A stretch of 59,751 bases of DNA from Actinomycetes bacterium (GTDB taxonomy: Bacteria > Actinomycetota > Acidimicrobiia > Acidimicrobiales > Microtrichaceae). The translations under genes and the position numbers were made by a program. The notes under the pieces are model-generated. The model was given only the letters and a program-made list of their open reading frames with translations, ran no database searches and was not told the DNA's origin. Shown piece after piece: positions 1 through 9,555 of this stretch (position 1 is its first letter; every line of letters begins with the position of its first letter). The DNA lies in the NCBI GenBank assembly GCA_024222295.1, contig JAAEPF010000091.1, positions 1 to 59,751 on the forward strand, read 5' to 3'.

Positions 1-605
<605 letters not shown>

Positions 606-680
606 CGTCTTACCCAGACGTTCGTGCTCGCTATGAAGTACTCGAGAAGCGCCGTGTCGGCGCATCGTGACAATTGATCT

Positions 681-796
<116 letters not shown>

Positions 797-806
797 TTTC
801 TTACTT

Positions 807-841
807 GGGGGGAGCCCGCGGGCTCCCCCCGATTTCGTTTT
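807..841 (+). terminator. rRNA operon terminator
   Basis: A perfect 24-base inverted repeat, GGGGGGAGCCCG followed by its complement, begins 10 nt after the 5S gene. It is followed by GATTTCGTTTT. The very GC-rich stem plus T-rich tail is a strong intrinsic terminator ending the rRNA operon. Confidence 0.9.
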
Positions 842-905
842 GGGCCCTGGTCACGCCCCACCGGGCCTAGGTTGGGTCCCCCCGCCTCTCTTCGATTGCA
901 TCATC

Positions 906-2057
906 ATGCCTGACGACCGCCGATCCAGCCCCAAGTCCCGCCCCTCGGGCAAGCCCGGTCGCGGCGGATCCGGTTCAGAGCGCCAGTCTGGGGGCTCCGG
1001 CAAGCCTCGCTCGGATGGCGAGTCGCGCGGCAAGGGCTCCAGCGGTGGCCCCCGCAAGCCTGGATCCGGTGGCGGTTCTCGTCGCCCCGGCTCCGGTAAG
1101 GGCCAGGGTCGTAGCGGAGGCTCTTCCGGCCGTGGCAGCCGCACCGGCGGAGGCAGGGATCGGGACACCCGGGGGCGTGACACACGCGGTCGCGACGACC
1201 GTGGACGCGACAACCGGGGGCCTGGCGGCGCCGATCGAGGCCGCGGCGGCCGCGATCAGTACCGGGATGGCCGTGACGACGGGGGCAGGCGGGAGTCGAA
1301 GCCGCCCAAGCCCGAGCCCCAGCCACCGGAACCACAAGAAGAGTGGATCGACGAGGGGCCGGTATCCGAGACGAGGCGACCCGGCTCCGATCGCGGCAAG
1401 GGCGGTGCCGGCAAGAAACGTCGACAGCGCGGGCCCGCGGTGCAGGTCCCGTCCATGGCTGAGTTCGTGGGCCGCCAGCGCGCCGAGCGCCTCGAGAAGA
1501 GGTTCGAAGAGGCCGCCCGTGCGTTTTCACTGGACCGGTTCCCGGAGGCCCGAGCCACCTTGCGGCCCATCGTCGAGGAGGTGCCGGCGGTTCCGGAAGT
1601 GCAGGAGCTGTACGGCTTGAGCCTGTACCGCCTGGGCCGTTGGAAGGATGCAGCCAAGCACCTCGAGGAGTTCGTGTCGCTCACCAACGGCTCGGTGGAG
1701 CAGCACCCGGTGCTGGCAGACTGCCAGCGGGCCCTCGGCCGGCACAAGAGGGTGGATGAGCTTTGGACAGAACTGCGCGAGGTCTCGCCGTCGGCGGACC
1801 TGGTCACCGAGGGGCGGATCGTGACCGCAGGGTCCCTGGCCGACCGTGGCGAGTTGTCCAAGGCGATTGCGTTGCTCGCCAAGGGATTCAAGTTCCCCAA
1901 GAAGCCCGCCGAGTTCCACCTGCGGCGCGCATATGCGCTCGCGGACCTCTACGAGCGCAGCGGCGACCTGCCTCAGGCCCGCCAGCTGTTTGGTCGGTTG
2001 GCGCGGGCGCAGCCGGACTTCGTGGACGTGGCTGAGCGGCTCGACTCCCTGGGCTGA
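906..2057 (+). CDS. TPR-repeat protein with a disordered Arg/Gly-rich N-terminus
   Basis: A 383-residue protein. Residues 1 to about 165 are low complexity: Ser/Gly/Lys/Arg first, then repeated RGRD and DRGRD units, then a Pro/Glu-rich stretch. Residues from about 185 to the end form helical TPR-like repeats with the Y-x-L-G-R-W pattern. Family knowledge: actinobacteria carry a TPR protein (M. tuberculosis Rv1691) just before the HAD phosphatase and tlyA, which fits this position. No enzyme motif is visible. The RG-rich tail suggests RNA or protein binding, which is inference. The ATG at 906 is the first start after the rRNA terminator that avoids an odd Pro/Trp-rich leader; it has no clear Shine-Dalgarno. 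Confidence 0.85.
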   Translation: MPDDRRSSPKSRPSGKPGRGGSGSERQSGGSGKPRSDGESRGKGSSGGPRKPGSGGGSRRPGSGKGQGRSGGSSGRGSRTGGGRDRDTRGRDTRGRDDRGRDNRGPGGADRGRGGRDQYRDGRDDGGRRESKPPKPEPQPPEPQEEWIDEGPVSETRRPGSDRGKGGAGKKRRQRGPAVQVPSMAEFVGRQRAERLEKRFEEAARAFSLDRFPEARATLRPIVEEVPAVPEVQELYGLSLYRLGRWKDAAKHLEEFVSLTNGSVEQHPVLADCQRALGRHKRVDELWTELREVSPSADLVTEGRIVTAGSLADRGELSKAIALLAKGFKFPKKPAEFHLRRAYALADLYERSGDLPQARQLFGRLARAQPDFVDVAERLDSLG

Positions 2058-2069
2058 GTGGTCACGCGC

Positions 2070-2130
2070 CTTGTTGGCGCTGGATCACGCTGTGCGTGAT
2101 CCAGCTCGAACAAGAGGGGCCAACGAAACG
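2070..2130. repeat. Dispersed palindromic element, copy 1
   Basis: A 12-bp perfect stem, GCTGGATCACGC (2079-2090) and its complement (2094-2105), with a TGT loop, is extended by CTTGTT/AACAAG arms (2070-2075 and 2109-2114). CCAACGAAACG follows at 2120-2130. The same layout recurs at 36301-36347. It lies between two convergent genes and could also act as a bidirectional terminator for them. Confidence 0.6.
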
Positions 2131-2151
2131 AACGGGGCTGGCCCGGGCATG

Positions 2152-3039
2152 TCAGGTGGCGGAGGCCTCTGCGATGCTGCCGATCGAGGAGTCCAGCATG
2201 GCGTTGAACTCGTCGTCGCTCTGCTGGGCCGACAGTCCCTCGGTCAGTGCCCGCGAGAAGCTGGCGATCATGCCGTGTTGGCGCGAAAGTCGGGCATTGG
2301 CCTCCTCGCGGCTGTAGCCCCCGGACAGGGCAACCACCCGGACGACACGGTCGTGCTCGATGAGCGGGCGGTAGAAGTCGTCGGTCTCGGGCAGCGTGAG
2401 CTTCAGCATCACGAGCTGCTCGGAGCCGAGGGCGTCCAGCTGGGCGAGGATGGCGGCCCGCATCAGTTCCTCGGCCTCCGCCTTGGAGGGACTGTTGATG
2501 TCGATCTCGGGCTCGATGATCGGCACGAGGCCGGCATCGACGATCTGGCGACCGATCTCGAACTGCTGGTCCACCACTGCGTTGACCCCGGTCTCGTCGG
2601 CGACCTTGATCACCGAACGCATCTTGGTGCCGAAGATGCCCTTCGCCTTGGCCCGCTCCAGCAGCTCGTCGAGGCCCGGGATGGGCTTCATGACTTGGGC
2701 GCCGTCGGCTTCGTCGGCAAGGCCCTTGTCGACCTTGAGTACCGGAACGACGTTCTTGACGTCCCACAGGTATGCGGCGGTGTCCTTGCCGGCCACCTGC
2801 CGGTCCATGGTCATCTCGAAGAGGATGGCGGCCACGATCCGGTCGCCGCCGAACGCGGGACTCGTCATGATCCGGCTGCGCATCTGGTGGATGAGGTCGA
2901 ACATCTCGTCCTCGCCCGAGTATGCGTCCTCCTCGATGCCGTAGAGGCGCAGGGCCTTGGGCGTGCTGCCGCCGGACTGGTCGAGTGCCGCCACGAAGCC
3001 GTGCGCTTCGCGGACCTTGGTGAGCTGCTCGTTGTTCAT
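2152..3039 (-). CDS. fda: Class I fructose-bisphosphate aldolase
   Basis: A 295-residue protein. It cleaves fructose 1,6-bisphosphate to dihydroxyacetone phosphate and glyceraldehyde 3-phosphate, or runs in reverse in gluconeogenesis. It closely resembles the Staphylococcus-type class I enzyme: [14 protein letters not shown] near the N-terminus, FLKVDKGL-like [28 protein letters not shown] and the Schiff-base region VMLKLTLP are all present. The enzyme therefore uses a lysine imine, not a metal. The ATG at 3039 is preceded by GGGAGG at good spacing. It is on the opposite strand, between the TPR and HAD genes that are neighbours in related genomes, so it looks inserted into that block. Confidence 0.95.
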   Translation of the reverse strand: MNNEQLTKVREAHGFVAALDQSGGSTPKALRLYGIEEDAYSGEDEMFDLIHQMRSRIMTSPAFGGDRIVAAILFEMTMDRQVAGKDTAAYLWDVKNVVPVLKVDKGLADEADGAQVMKPIPGLDELLERAKAKGIFGTKMRSVIKVADETGVNAVVDQQFEIGRQIVDAGLVPIIEPEIDINSPSKAEAEELMRAAILAQLDALGSEQLVMLKLTLPETDDFYRPLIEHDRVVRVVALSGGYSREEANARLSRQHGMIASFSRALTEGLSAQQSDDEFNAMLDSSIGSIAEASAT

Positions 3040-3146
3040 TTCGGGCGCCTCCCGCTTCCGATTGGGCCCGTTCGGGCTGGGCAGCGTCATGTTTGCACAG
3101 CGCATGGATCGGCAGCCAGCTCGCGGTGGTGTGCGAGGGTGGGCCC

Positions 3147-4001
3147 ATGACCGACTGGGTGGTCGACCTCGACGGAGTGATGTGGCGCGGCAAGGTTCCC
3201 ATAGAGGGGTCCGCGGAGGCGATCGGCGAGCTGCTGGCACGGGGCGACCGGGTGCTGTTCTGCACCAACAACTCCGCCGAGTCCGGCGAAGCGCGTGCTG
3301 CGCGCCTGTCCGAGCAGGGGATCCCCGATGGCTGCAAGGTCGTGACCTCCGCTGATGCGGTGTGTGCGCTGGTGGAGCCCGGCGAGTCGGTACTCGTGAT
3401 CGGGGGCCCCGGCCTCCTTGACGCGCTGGCCGAGCATGGCGCCCGCCCCACAGCTGCCGCCGAGGCCGATCCGGCTCCGATCGTGGCCGCGGCGACCGCC
3501 CGCGCGTCCGATCCCGCCGCCTCGGGCCGGCCCTATGACGCAGTGGTGGTGGGTCTCACCCGCGATTTCGGCTACCGCCAGATCGACGCCGCTCAGGCGG
3601 CCGTGCGTGCCGGAGCGCGGCTGCTCGCGACCAACGACGACGCCACCTTCCCGGGCGCGGACGGGATCCACCCGGGCTGCGGATCGCTCCTGGCGGCCGT
3701 CGAGACGGGCGCAGGGGTGCGAGCAGAGGTTGCGGGCAAGCCGCTGGGGCCGATGTGTGACCTGATAATCGACATGCTCGGCCTCGGCGAGCGGGGTGGC
3801 GCCTCAGACGGCCGAGGCGGCGTGATCGTGGTGGGCGACCGCCCCGGCACCGACGGCAGGCTGGCGGAGAACCTGGGTGTGCGGTTCGCGCTCGTGCTCT
3901 CGGGGGTCACCTCGCAGGCAGACCTGCCAGTGGAGGTGCCCACAGCGCTCGTTGGCGACGACCTGGCCGCGATCGTGACGGGGCACACCGAGGACCGCTG
4001 A
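3147..4001 (+). CDS. HAD-IIA family phosphatase (glycerol-3-phosphate phosphatase-like)
   Basis: A 284-residue HAD-superfamily hydrolase. Motif [10 protein letters not shown] at residues 5-13 supplies the nucleophile Asp7 and acid/base Asp9. TNNSAES is the motif II region, GKPLGPM supplies the motif III lysine, and [10 protein letters not shown] near residue 230 is motif IV. The large C2-type cap marks the NagD-like HAD-IIA class. The position before tlyA matches M. tuberculosis Rv1692, reported as a glycerol-3-phosphate phosphatase; that substrate is transferred by position and family only. The ATG at 3147 has GAGGG upstream. It abuts tlyA with no gap, so the two are probably one operon. Confidence 0.9.
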   Translation: MTDWVVDLDGVMWRGKVPIEGSAEAIGELLARGDRVLFCTNNSAESGEARAARLSEQGIPDGCKVVTSADAVCALVEPGESVLVIGGPGLLDALAEHGARPTAAAEADPAPIVAAATARASDPAASGRPYDAVVVGLTRDFGYRQIDAAQAAVRAGARLLATNDDATFPGADGIHPGCGSLLAAVETGAGVRAEVAGKPLGPMCDLIIDMLGLGERGGASDGRGGVIVVGDRPGTDGRLAENLGVRFALVLSGVTSQADLPVEVPTALVGDDLAAIVTGHTEDR

Positions 4002-4874
4002 GTGGCAACCCGTCGTCGCCTCGATGCAGAACTGGTCCGTCGGGGCCTGGTCGACAGCCGGGCGGCGGCGCGGACGCTGGTGCAGGAGGGGCGCGTGCTC
4101 GTGGGCGGTTCGGTGGCTACGAAGCCCGCCCGAATGGTCGACGGAGCCGAGTCGGTGCACATCACCGGCGACCCGCCGCGCTTCGTGGGCCGTGGCGGCG
4201 AGAAGCTGGCGGGTGCCCTGGATCGCTTCGGCGTCGACCCGACCGGGCTGCGTGTGCTTGATGCCGGGGCGTCCACCGGTGGCTTCACCGACTGCCTGCT
4301 GCAGGCCGGGGCGGCCGAGGTGGTGGCGCTCGACGTGGGCCGCGGCCAACTGCATGAGCGGCTGCGCTCCGATGAGCGGGTGGTCGTGCTCGAGAGGACC
4401 AACCTTCGCCATGTGGAACGGGGACAACTGGGGCGAATCGACGCCGCGGTAGGTGACCTGTCGTTCATATCGCTGACGGTGGTGTTGCCGGTTCTGGTGG
4501 AACAGGTCGAACCGGGTGGATGGATGGTGCTGCTCGTGAAACCCCAGTTCGAGGCCGGCCGACAGGCAGCGGCTCGGGGCGGCGGTGTGATCAGCGACCC
4601 GGAAGTCTGGCGCGAGGCCCTTTCCGGGGTGGTCTCGACCGCGGAGGGGCTCGGAGCCGCCATGATGGATGCCATGGTCTCCCCGCTGCGAGGTGCCGAG
4701 GGCAACGTCGAGTTCTGCATCCACCTTGTGAACTCCCGCGCAGCCGGCGGACCCCCTTATGTGGACCGTGCCCATGGCGACCGTGCCCATGGCGACCGTG
4801 CTGATGCGGACCCGGGGGAGTCGGCCGCGTTGATCGACGCGGCGGTGGCTGCCGCGGTGGAGGCCGCGAAGTGA
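4002..4874 (+). CDS. tlyA: TlyA-family rRNA 2'-O-methyltransferase
   Basis: A 290-residue protein starting at GTG directly after the previous stop. An N-terminal S4 RNA-binding domain (residues 3-62) is followed by an FtsJ-like methyltransferase fold: SAM motif DAGASTGGF at 87-95, VGDLSFISL at about 150-158 and LVKPQFE near 177. TlyA methylates the 2'-OH of cytidines in 16S and 23S rRNA and sets sensitivity to capreomycin and viomycin. The C-terminus carries a short tandem repeat (DRAHG-type units at 4767-4802) outside the catalytic fold. The last four bases overlap nadK as GTGA. Confidence 0.95.
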   Translation: MATRRRLDAELVRRGLVDSRAAARTLVQEGRVLVGGSVATKPARMVDGAESVHITGDPPRFVGRGGEKLAGALDRFGVDPTGLRVLDAGASTGGFTDCLLQAGAAEVVALDVGRGQLHERLRSDERVVVLERTNLRHVERGQLGRIDAAVGDLSFISLTVVLPVLVEQVEPGGWMVLLVKPQFEAGRQAAARGGGVISDPEVWREALSGVVSTAEGLGAAMMDAMVSPLRGAEGNVEFCIHLVNSRAAGGPPYVDRAHGDRAHGDRADADPGESAALIDAAVAAAVEAAK

Positions 4875-5719
4875 GCGCCTTCGGGTTCGTGCTGCACGAC
4901 GGGCTGTCGGCCGACGATGTGATCGGCGCGGTCGACTGGCTGGAGAGCCGAGGCCACGAGGTGCGTCTGCCGGTCGACGACGCGAAGCGGCTCGGCCGCG
5001 AGGACCTCGGCGTCGCAGAGGACGAGTTCTCGGTGGGGCTCGACCTTGTCGTGAGCATGGGCGGCGACGGCACGATGCTGCGGGCGGCCGACCTCGCTGT
5101 TCGTGAGCATGTGCCGGTGCTGGGCGCCAACCTGGGCACCCTCGGCTACCTCACCGAGGTCGACAGCGATGGCGTGGCGATGGCCCTGAAGCGATTCCTG
5201 TCGGGTGCATACCGGGTGGAGGAGAGGATGCGCCTGGGCATCAGTGTGCAGCGCCTCGATGGGTCCACCGAGACCACGAGTGCGCTCAACGAGGCTGTGG
5301 TCGAGAAGTCCGAGCCCGGACGCACGGTGCGCCTGGAGGTCGAGCTCGATGGCCGCGGCTTCACCACATGGGTGGCCGACGGCCTGATTGCGGCCACGCC
5401 GACCGGGTCGACCGCCTACTCGTTCTCCGTTGGCGGGCCGATCGTGGATCCCGAGCACAACGGGATGATCCTCGCCCCCGTGGCCCCGCACATGCTGTTC
5501 GACCGCTCCATGGTGCTGCGCCCGGACTGTGAGGTCCGCGTCACGGTTCGTGGCACCCGCGATGGCGGACTGTCGGTGGACGGCCGCCCGTTCACGCCAC
5601 TGGAGCCGGGGGAGTCGATCACCTGCACCGCTGCTGACCGGCCCTCGTTGTTCGTGACCTTCGGCGGCCACGACTTCCATTCGGTGTTGCGCGAGAAGCT
5701 GGGCTTGTGGGACCGCTAG
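4871..5719 (+). CDS. nadK: NAD kinase
   Basis: A 282-residue ATP- or polyphosphate-dependent NAD kinase that makes NADP. It shows the GGDG phosphate-binding motif in MGGDGTMLRAA (from about residue 63), the NEAVVEK segment near 140 and the signature TPTGSTAYSFSVGGP near 176. The length is normal. It overlaps tlyA by GTGA, so it is translationally coupled; recN follows after 40 nt. The order tlyA-nadK-recN is conserved in actinobacteria. Confidence 0.97.
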   Translation: MSAFGFVLHDGLSADDVIGAVDWLESRGHEVRLPVDDAKRLGREDLGVAEDEFSVGLDLVVSMGGDGTMLRAADLAVREHVPVLGANLGTLGYLTEVDSDGVAMALKRFLSGAYRVEERMRLGISVQRLDGSTETTSALNEAVVEKSEPGRTVRLEVELDGRGFTTWVADGLIAATPTGSTAYSFSVGGPIVDPEHNGMILAPVAPHMLFDRSMVLRPDCEVRVTVRGTRDGGLSVDGRPFTPLEPGESITCTAADRPSLFVTFGGHDFHSVLREKLGLWDR

Positions 5720-5744
5720 TCGCGGCCTGACAGGGGCGCTCGCC

Positions 5745-5750
5745 TACGCT
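5745..5750 (+). promoter_or_regulatory. Likely -10 box of recN
   Basis: TACGCT lies 9 nt upstream of the recN ATG, which has no Shine-Dalgarno. The spacing suggests transcription starts at or very near the start codon. No clear -35 element is visible. Confidence 0.45.
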
Positions 5751-5759
5751 CTGTGCCAG

Positions 5760-7346
5760 ATGTTGGTCGAGCTGGCGGTCCGGGACCTCGGCGTGATTGC
5801 CGATGCGCGCATCCCCTTTTCAGGGTCGATGACGGCACTCACCGGCGAGACGGGCGCAGGCAAGACGCTGCTGGTGGAGGCACTCAGGCTGCTGGCCGGC
5901 GAGAAGGCCGATCCGTCGCGGGTACGAGCCGGCGCGGACGAAGCCGTCGTGGAAGGTCTCTTCGCCGTCGGCGAGACCGAGTGGGTGCTGCGTCGGATCG
6001 TGCCGGCGGGTGGACGGTCGCGGTGCTACCTGAACGGGGAACTCGTGCCGGCAGCCAAGCTCTCCGAGGTGTCCGGCGAACTGCTCGAGATCCACGGCCA
6101 GCATGCCCAGCAGCAGCTTCTCGACCCGCGGCGCCAACGCGACGCACTCGACCATTTCGCAGCCATAGACACCTCGCCGGTGTCCGAGGCCCGCGCCGAG
6201 CTCGCAGACCTGCGGAGCCAACTCGAGTCACTGGGTGGCGACGACCGGTCCCGCGAGCGCCAACTCGACCTGCTTCGATACGAGATCGCCGAGATCGAGG
6301 GCGTGTCGCCGCGAGTGGGCGAGGACGAAGCGCTCGATGCCGAGGAGGAACTGCTCGCCGGAGCGCTCGAGTGGCGCGATTCGGCCGCCGGCGTGGCGGA
6401 CCTGCTCTCGGGCGACGGCGCGGCCCAGGACCTGATCGCCAGGGCCCGTGCCCGCCTCGGTGACGGCGGGCCCTTCGCAGAGCAGGCCGGTCGCCTCGAT
6501 GGGCTGCTGGCCGAGTTGGGCGACGTCGCGGCGGAGGTCCGCGACAGGGGCGAGTCGATCGAGCCAGACGAGCAGCGCCTCGCCGAGGTGCGCCAGCGTC
6601 GGCAGTCTCTCGTGGAGTTGCGCCGCAAGTACGGCGACACCGTCGACGAGGTGCTCGCGTACCTGGATCGCGCAAACTCCGAGTTGGCCGTGCTCGAGGG
6701 GCTGGATGAGCGCCGCGCCCAACTCGGCGAGTTGATCTCCGCCGCCGGCGAGAGGCTGGCGAAGGCGTCCGATGCCCTTGGCAGCGCTCGCCGCGAGGCC
6801 GCCCCCGATCTGGCCGCGGCAGTGAGTGCACTGCTCGGTGACCTCGCACTTGGCGGCGCCGTCGTCGAGGTTTGCGTGACTGACACCGATGCACTCCCCG
6901 GTGCCGGCGAGGCGGTCGAGTTCCGCCTGGGGGCCAATGCCGGCGCGACCCCCGCACCGCTGACCAAGGCCGCATCGGGCGGAGAGCTGTCGAGGGTGAT
7001 GCTCGCCCTCCGCCTCGTGCTGAGCGGCGGACCGCCCACGATGGTGTTCGACGAGGTCGACGCCGGGGTCGGAGGTTCGGCCGCCAACGCCGTGGGCTCA
7101 GCGCTCGCCAGCCTGGGGGAATCACGCCAGGTGCTGGTGGTCACCCACCTCGCGCAGGTCGCTGCCGCATCGGGATCACAGGTTGCGGTGGACAAGCGCA
7201 CCGACGGGTCGACCACCGTGACCGACGTCCGCCCGGTGGCCGACGACGAGCGGATCGTGGAGATCTCGCGGATGCTGTCCGGCTCGCCCGACTCGGACAC
7301 GGCACGCCGACACGCCGAAGAGCTCCTGGCCGGAGCGACGCGGTGA
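5760..7346 (+). CDS. recN: DNA repair ATPase RecN
   Basis: A 528-residue SMC-like ATPase for double-strand-break repair. Walker A GETGAGKT lies at 29-36, an Arg/Glu/Leu-rich coiled-coil region runs from about 150 to 350, the ABC signature SGGELSR is near 406 and Walker B VFDEVDAGVGG near 428. The EIHGQHAQQQLLDP segment typical of RecN is also present. Its stop overlaps the next gene's start by one base (TGATG). Confidence 0.96.
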   Translation: MLVELAVRDLGVIADARIPFSGSMTALTGETGAGKTLLVEALRLLAGEKADPSRVRAGADEAVVEGLFAVGETEWVLRRIVPAGGRSRCYLNGELVPAAKLSEVSGELLEIHGQHAQQQLLDPRRQRDALDHFAAIDTSPVSEARAELADLRSQLESLGGDDRSRERQLDLLRYEIAEIEGVSPRVGEDEALDAEEELLAGALEWRDSAAGVADLLSGDGAAQDLIARARARLGDGGPFAEQAGRLDGLLAELGDVAAEVRDRGESIEPDEQRLAEVRQRRQSLVELRRKYGDTVDEVLAYLDRANSELAVLEGLDERRAQLGELISAAGERLAKASDALGSARREAAPDLAAAVSALLGDLALGGAVVEVCVTDTDALPGAGEAVEFRLGANAGATPAPLTKAASGGELSRVMLALRLVLSGGPPTMVFDEVDAGVGGSAANAVGSALASLGESRQVLVVTHLAQVAAASGSQVAVDKRTDGSTTVTDVRPVADDERIVEISRMLSGSPDSDTARRHAEELLAGATR

Positions 7347-8536
7347 TGGCGCGTGGGCGGCGCTCCGCCGCTGCCGATGACTCCTCGCTGAGCGGCCCTG
7401 CGAAGGTCGATTACCGCACCAAGCGGCTGGTCACGCGCCTCAGGCCCGGCGACATCGCGGTGATCGATCACGAGGACCTCGACCGGGTCGCGGCCGAGAG
7501 CCTCGTGGAGGCCCGGCCGGCCGCGGTGCTCAACGTCGCACGGTCGAGTTCGGGCCGCTACGCCAACGAAGGTCCGATGTTGCTGCTGCGCGCCGGAATC
7601 GTGTTGGTCGACGACCTCGGATCCGCACTGATGGAAGACGTCTCCGAGGGCGACACTGTCACGATCGAAGGGCACAAGGTGCTCGACGGCGAGCTGCTGG
7701 TGGCCGCGGGCATCCGCCAGGACGAGGAAAGCATCCAGTCGGTGCACGACCACAGCCGGTCCCGTCTCGGGGCAGAGCTGAGCCGGTTCGCGCAGAACAC
7801 CGTTGACTACGTGGAGGACAACCAGGACCTTCTTGCCGACGACCTCGCCGTTCCGCAGTTGGGGGATTGGACCGGCCGCCAGGTGCTGATCGTTGTACGC
7901 GGCCATTCCTACAAGGAAGACCTGGCCCACCTGCGCGGCTCGGGGTACCTGCGCGAGATGTCCCCACTTGTGGTCGCAGTCGACGGCGGCGCGGACGCGC
8001 TGCTCGAGAACGGCGTCACTCCCGATGTGATCATTGGCGACATGGACTCGGTGTCCGAAGCCGGGCTGAGCTGCGGCGCCGAACTCGTCGTGCACGCCTA
8101 CCGCGACGGGCGGGCACCCGGTTCCGACCGCCTGGACGAGCTCGGACTCGAGCACCACACGTTCCAGGCTTCCGGCACCAGCGAGGACATCGCGATGCTG
8201 ATGGCCTGGGACCTTGGCGCCGAGCTGATCGTGGCCGTCGGCACGCACTCGTCGATGGTCGACTTCCTCGACAAGGGGCGTGCCGGCATGGCCTCCACGG
8301 TGCTCACCCGCATGAAGGTCGGCCCGATCCTTGTCGATGCCAAAGGAGTGAGCCGCCTGTACGGCGGTCGGGTCCGCAAGCGTGACCTGGTGCTGCTCGT
8401 ACTCGCCGCTGTGTTCGCCATGGCGGTCGTGATCGTGATCAGCGAGCCGATCCGGCTGCTGATACGCACCAACTGGGTGTTGCTGACCGGCGCGGCGCCG
8501 CCCATCGCCGGGCTCCTCGCGGGCGGGGGTGCCTGA
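7346..8536 (+). CDS. steA: SteA-like cell-separation protein
   Basis: A 396-residue protein with a thiamine-pyrophosphokinase-like fold: VVAVDGGADALLENG and VIIGDMDSV from about residue 208. A C-terminal hydrophobic segment runs from about 346 to 372. This architecture and the recN-steA-steB order match M. tuberculosis Rv1697 and Corynebacterium glutamicum SteA, a cytokinetic-ring protein that works with SteB in cell-wall peptidoglycan processing. It probably does not make thiamine pyrophosphate. A GTG at 7343 is an equally possible start, three bases upstream. Confidence 0.88.
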   Translation: MARGRRSAAADDSSLSGPAKVDYRTKRLVTRLRPGDIAVIDHEDLDRVAAESLVEARPAAVLNVARSSSGRYANEGPMLLLRAGIVLVDDLGSALMEDVSEGDTVTIEGHKVLDGELLVAAGIRQDEESIQSVHDHSRSRLGAELSRFAQNTVDYVEDNQDLLADDLAVPQLGDWTGRQVLIVVRGHSYKEDLAHLRGSGYLREMSPLVVAVDGGADALLENGVTPDVIIGDMDSVSEAGLSCGAELVVHAYRDGRAPGSDRLDELGLEHHTFQASGTSEDIAMLMAWDLGAELIVAVGTHSSMVDFLDKGRAGMASTVLTRMKVGPILVDAKGVSRLYGGRVRKRDLVLLVLAAVFAMAVVIVISEPIRLLIRTNWVLLTGAAPPIAGLLAGGGA

Positions 8537-9555
8537 TGATCAACATCCGTTTCCACGTGGTGAGCCTCGTGGCCGTGTTCCTGGCGCTCGGTGTCGGTGT
8601 GGCCATGGGCGCGTCCTTCATCGACCGGGCGACGGTCGACTCGATGCGCGGCCGCGTCGATGACCTCGAGACCGGCTTTCGCGAGCGTGGCGGCCGGCTC
8701 GATGAGTACAGGGACTTCCTGAAGGCGAACGACGAGGCGGCACAGGCTCTCACCGAGCAGGGGAGCAGGGCATCGGCAGCCACGTTGACGGACAACGGCG
8801 TGGTGCTCGTTGTTCCCGCATCGGGCCTGCCTGATGGCTCGGTCGATGACCTCACCGCCGTGCTCGAGAATGCCGGCGCCTCGGTGCTCGGCCGAGTGGT
8901 GATCCAACCGGCCATCGCTGAGACCCCGAGCGGGGGCGGCGCCGGGGTGCAAGCGGACTCGCCTGCTCAGCGCGCCAATGAACTCGCAGCGGCGCTGGCC
9001 GTGCTGTCAGCCGAGCCACCCGATGTCGAGGCGCCCCCGGCGCCGGTGGACCCAGCGGCACCACCGGTGGATCCGGTGCTTGTCAATGAGGCCGCCGCGC
9101 GCGACACAATCGAGGGGTTCTCCGAGGCCGGCCTGATCGGGCTCGACGCCGCGGGACAGCCCGCCGAGGTGGCGTTTCCCGAGACGACAGGAGTGCGATA
9201 CCTCGTGGTCGTGGCGGCCGCGGCGGAGCCATCGGCCACCGACTGGATGATTCCCTTCGTCGAGGACTACGGGTCGGAGTCGGGCACCACGATGCTGGTG
9301 GCAGGCGTGGAGGAGGCCCGCGAACCCGGCGACACTCCGGCTTCGCCCGAGCAGGGAGAGGAGCTGCCGGCCGTGCTCGAACCGATCCGCAGCGGTGCGG
9401 CATCCAACGAGGTGAGTTCGGTGCAGTTCGCCACCGAACCGTTGGCCCGTCTCTCGGTCGTCTACGGAATGCAGGCCCTGGTGGAGGGCATCGTCGGCCA
9501 CTACGGCCTCGGCGAGGGAGTCAGCGTCCCCTACCCGCCGACGGCCCAGGAGTGA
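8536..9555 (+). CDS. steB: SteB/MctB-family membrane-anchored protein
   Basis: A 339-residue protein. One N-terminal membrane segment (residues 6-27) is followed by a coiled-coil stretch, then a large extracytoplasmic domain with a Pro/Ala-rich linker near 170-185. It belongs to the family annotated as copper transporter MctB (Rv1698) and studied as SteB in Corynebacterium, the partner of SteA in daughter-cell separation. With steA directly upstream and overlapping by one base, the SteB role is the better inference. I see no transport channel. The stop overlaps the flippase gene as GTGA. Confidence 0.85.
   Translation: MINIRFHVVSLVAVFLALGVGVAMGASFIDRATVDSMRGRVDDLETGFRERGGRLDEYRDFLKANDEAAQALTEQGSRASAATLTDNGVVLVVPASGLPDGSVDDLTAVLENAGASVLGRVVIQPAIAETPSGGGAGVQADSPAQRANELAAALAVLSAEPPDVEAPPAPVDPAAPPVDPVLVNEAAARDTIEGFSEAGLIGLDAAGQPAEVAFPETTGVRYLVVVAAAAEPSATDWMIPFVEDYGSESGTTMLVAGVEEAREPGDTPASPEQGEELPAVLEPIRSGAASNEVSSVQFATEPLARLSVVYGMQALVEGIVGHYGLGEGVSVPYPPTAQE

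Noticed and set aside
1973-3451. A 492-residue frame over the aldolase
   Set aside because: Wrong frame of a clear aldolase gene; composition is Arg/Pro/Gly-rich.
4767-4802. CRISPR-like or larger repeat in the tlyA 3' end
   Set aside because: Only two to three in-frame 15-bp units; a coding tandem repeat.
6026-8248. A 740-residue open frame antisense to recN and steA
   Set aside because: Ser/Arg/Ala-rich shadow of high-GC genes; both sense genes are clear.
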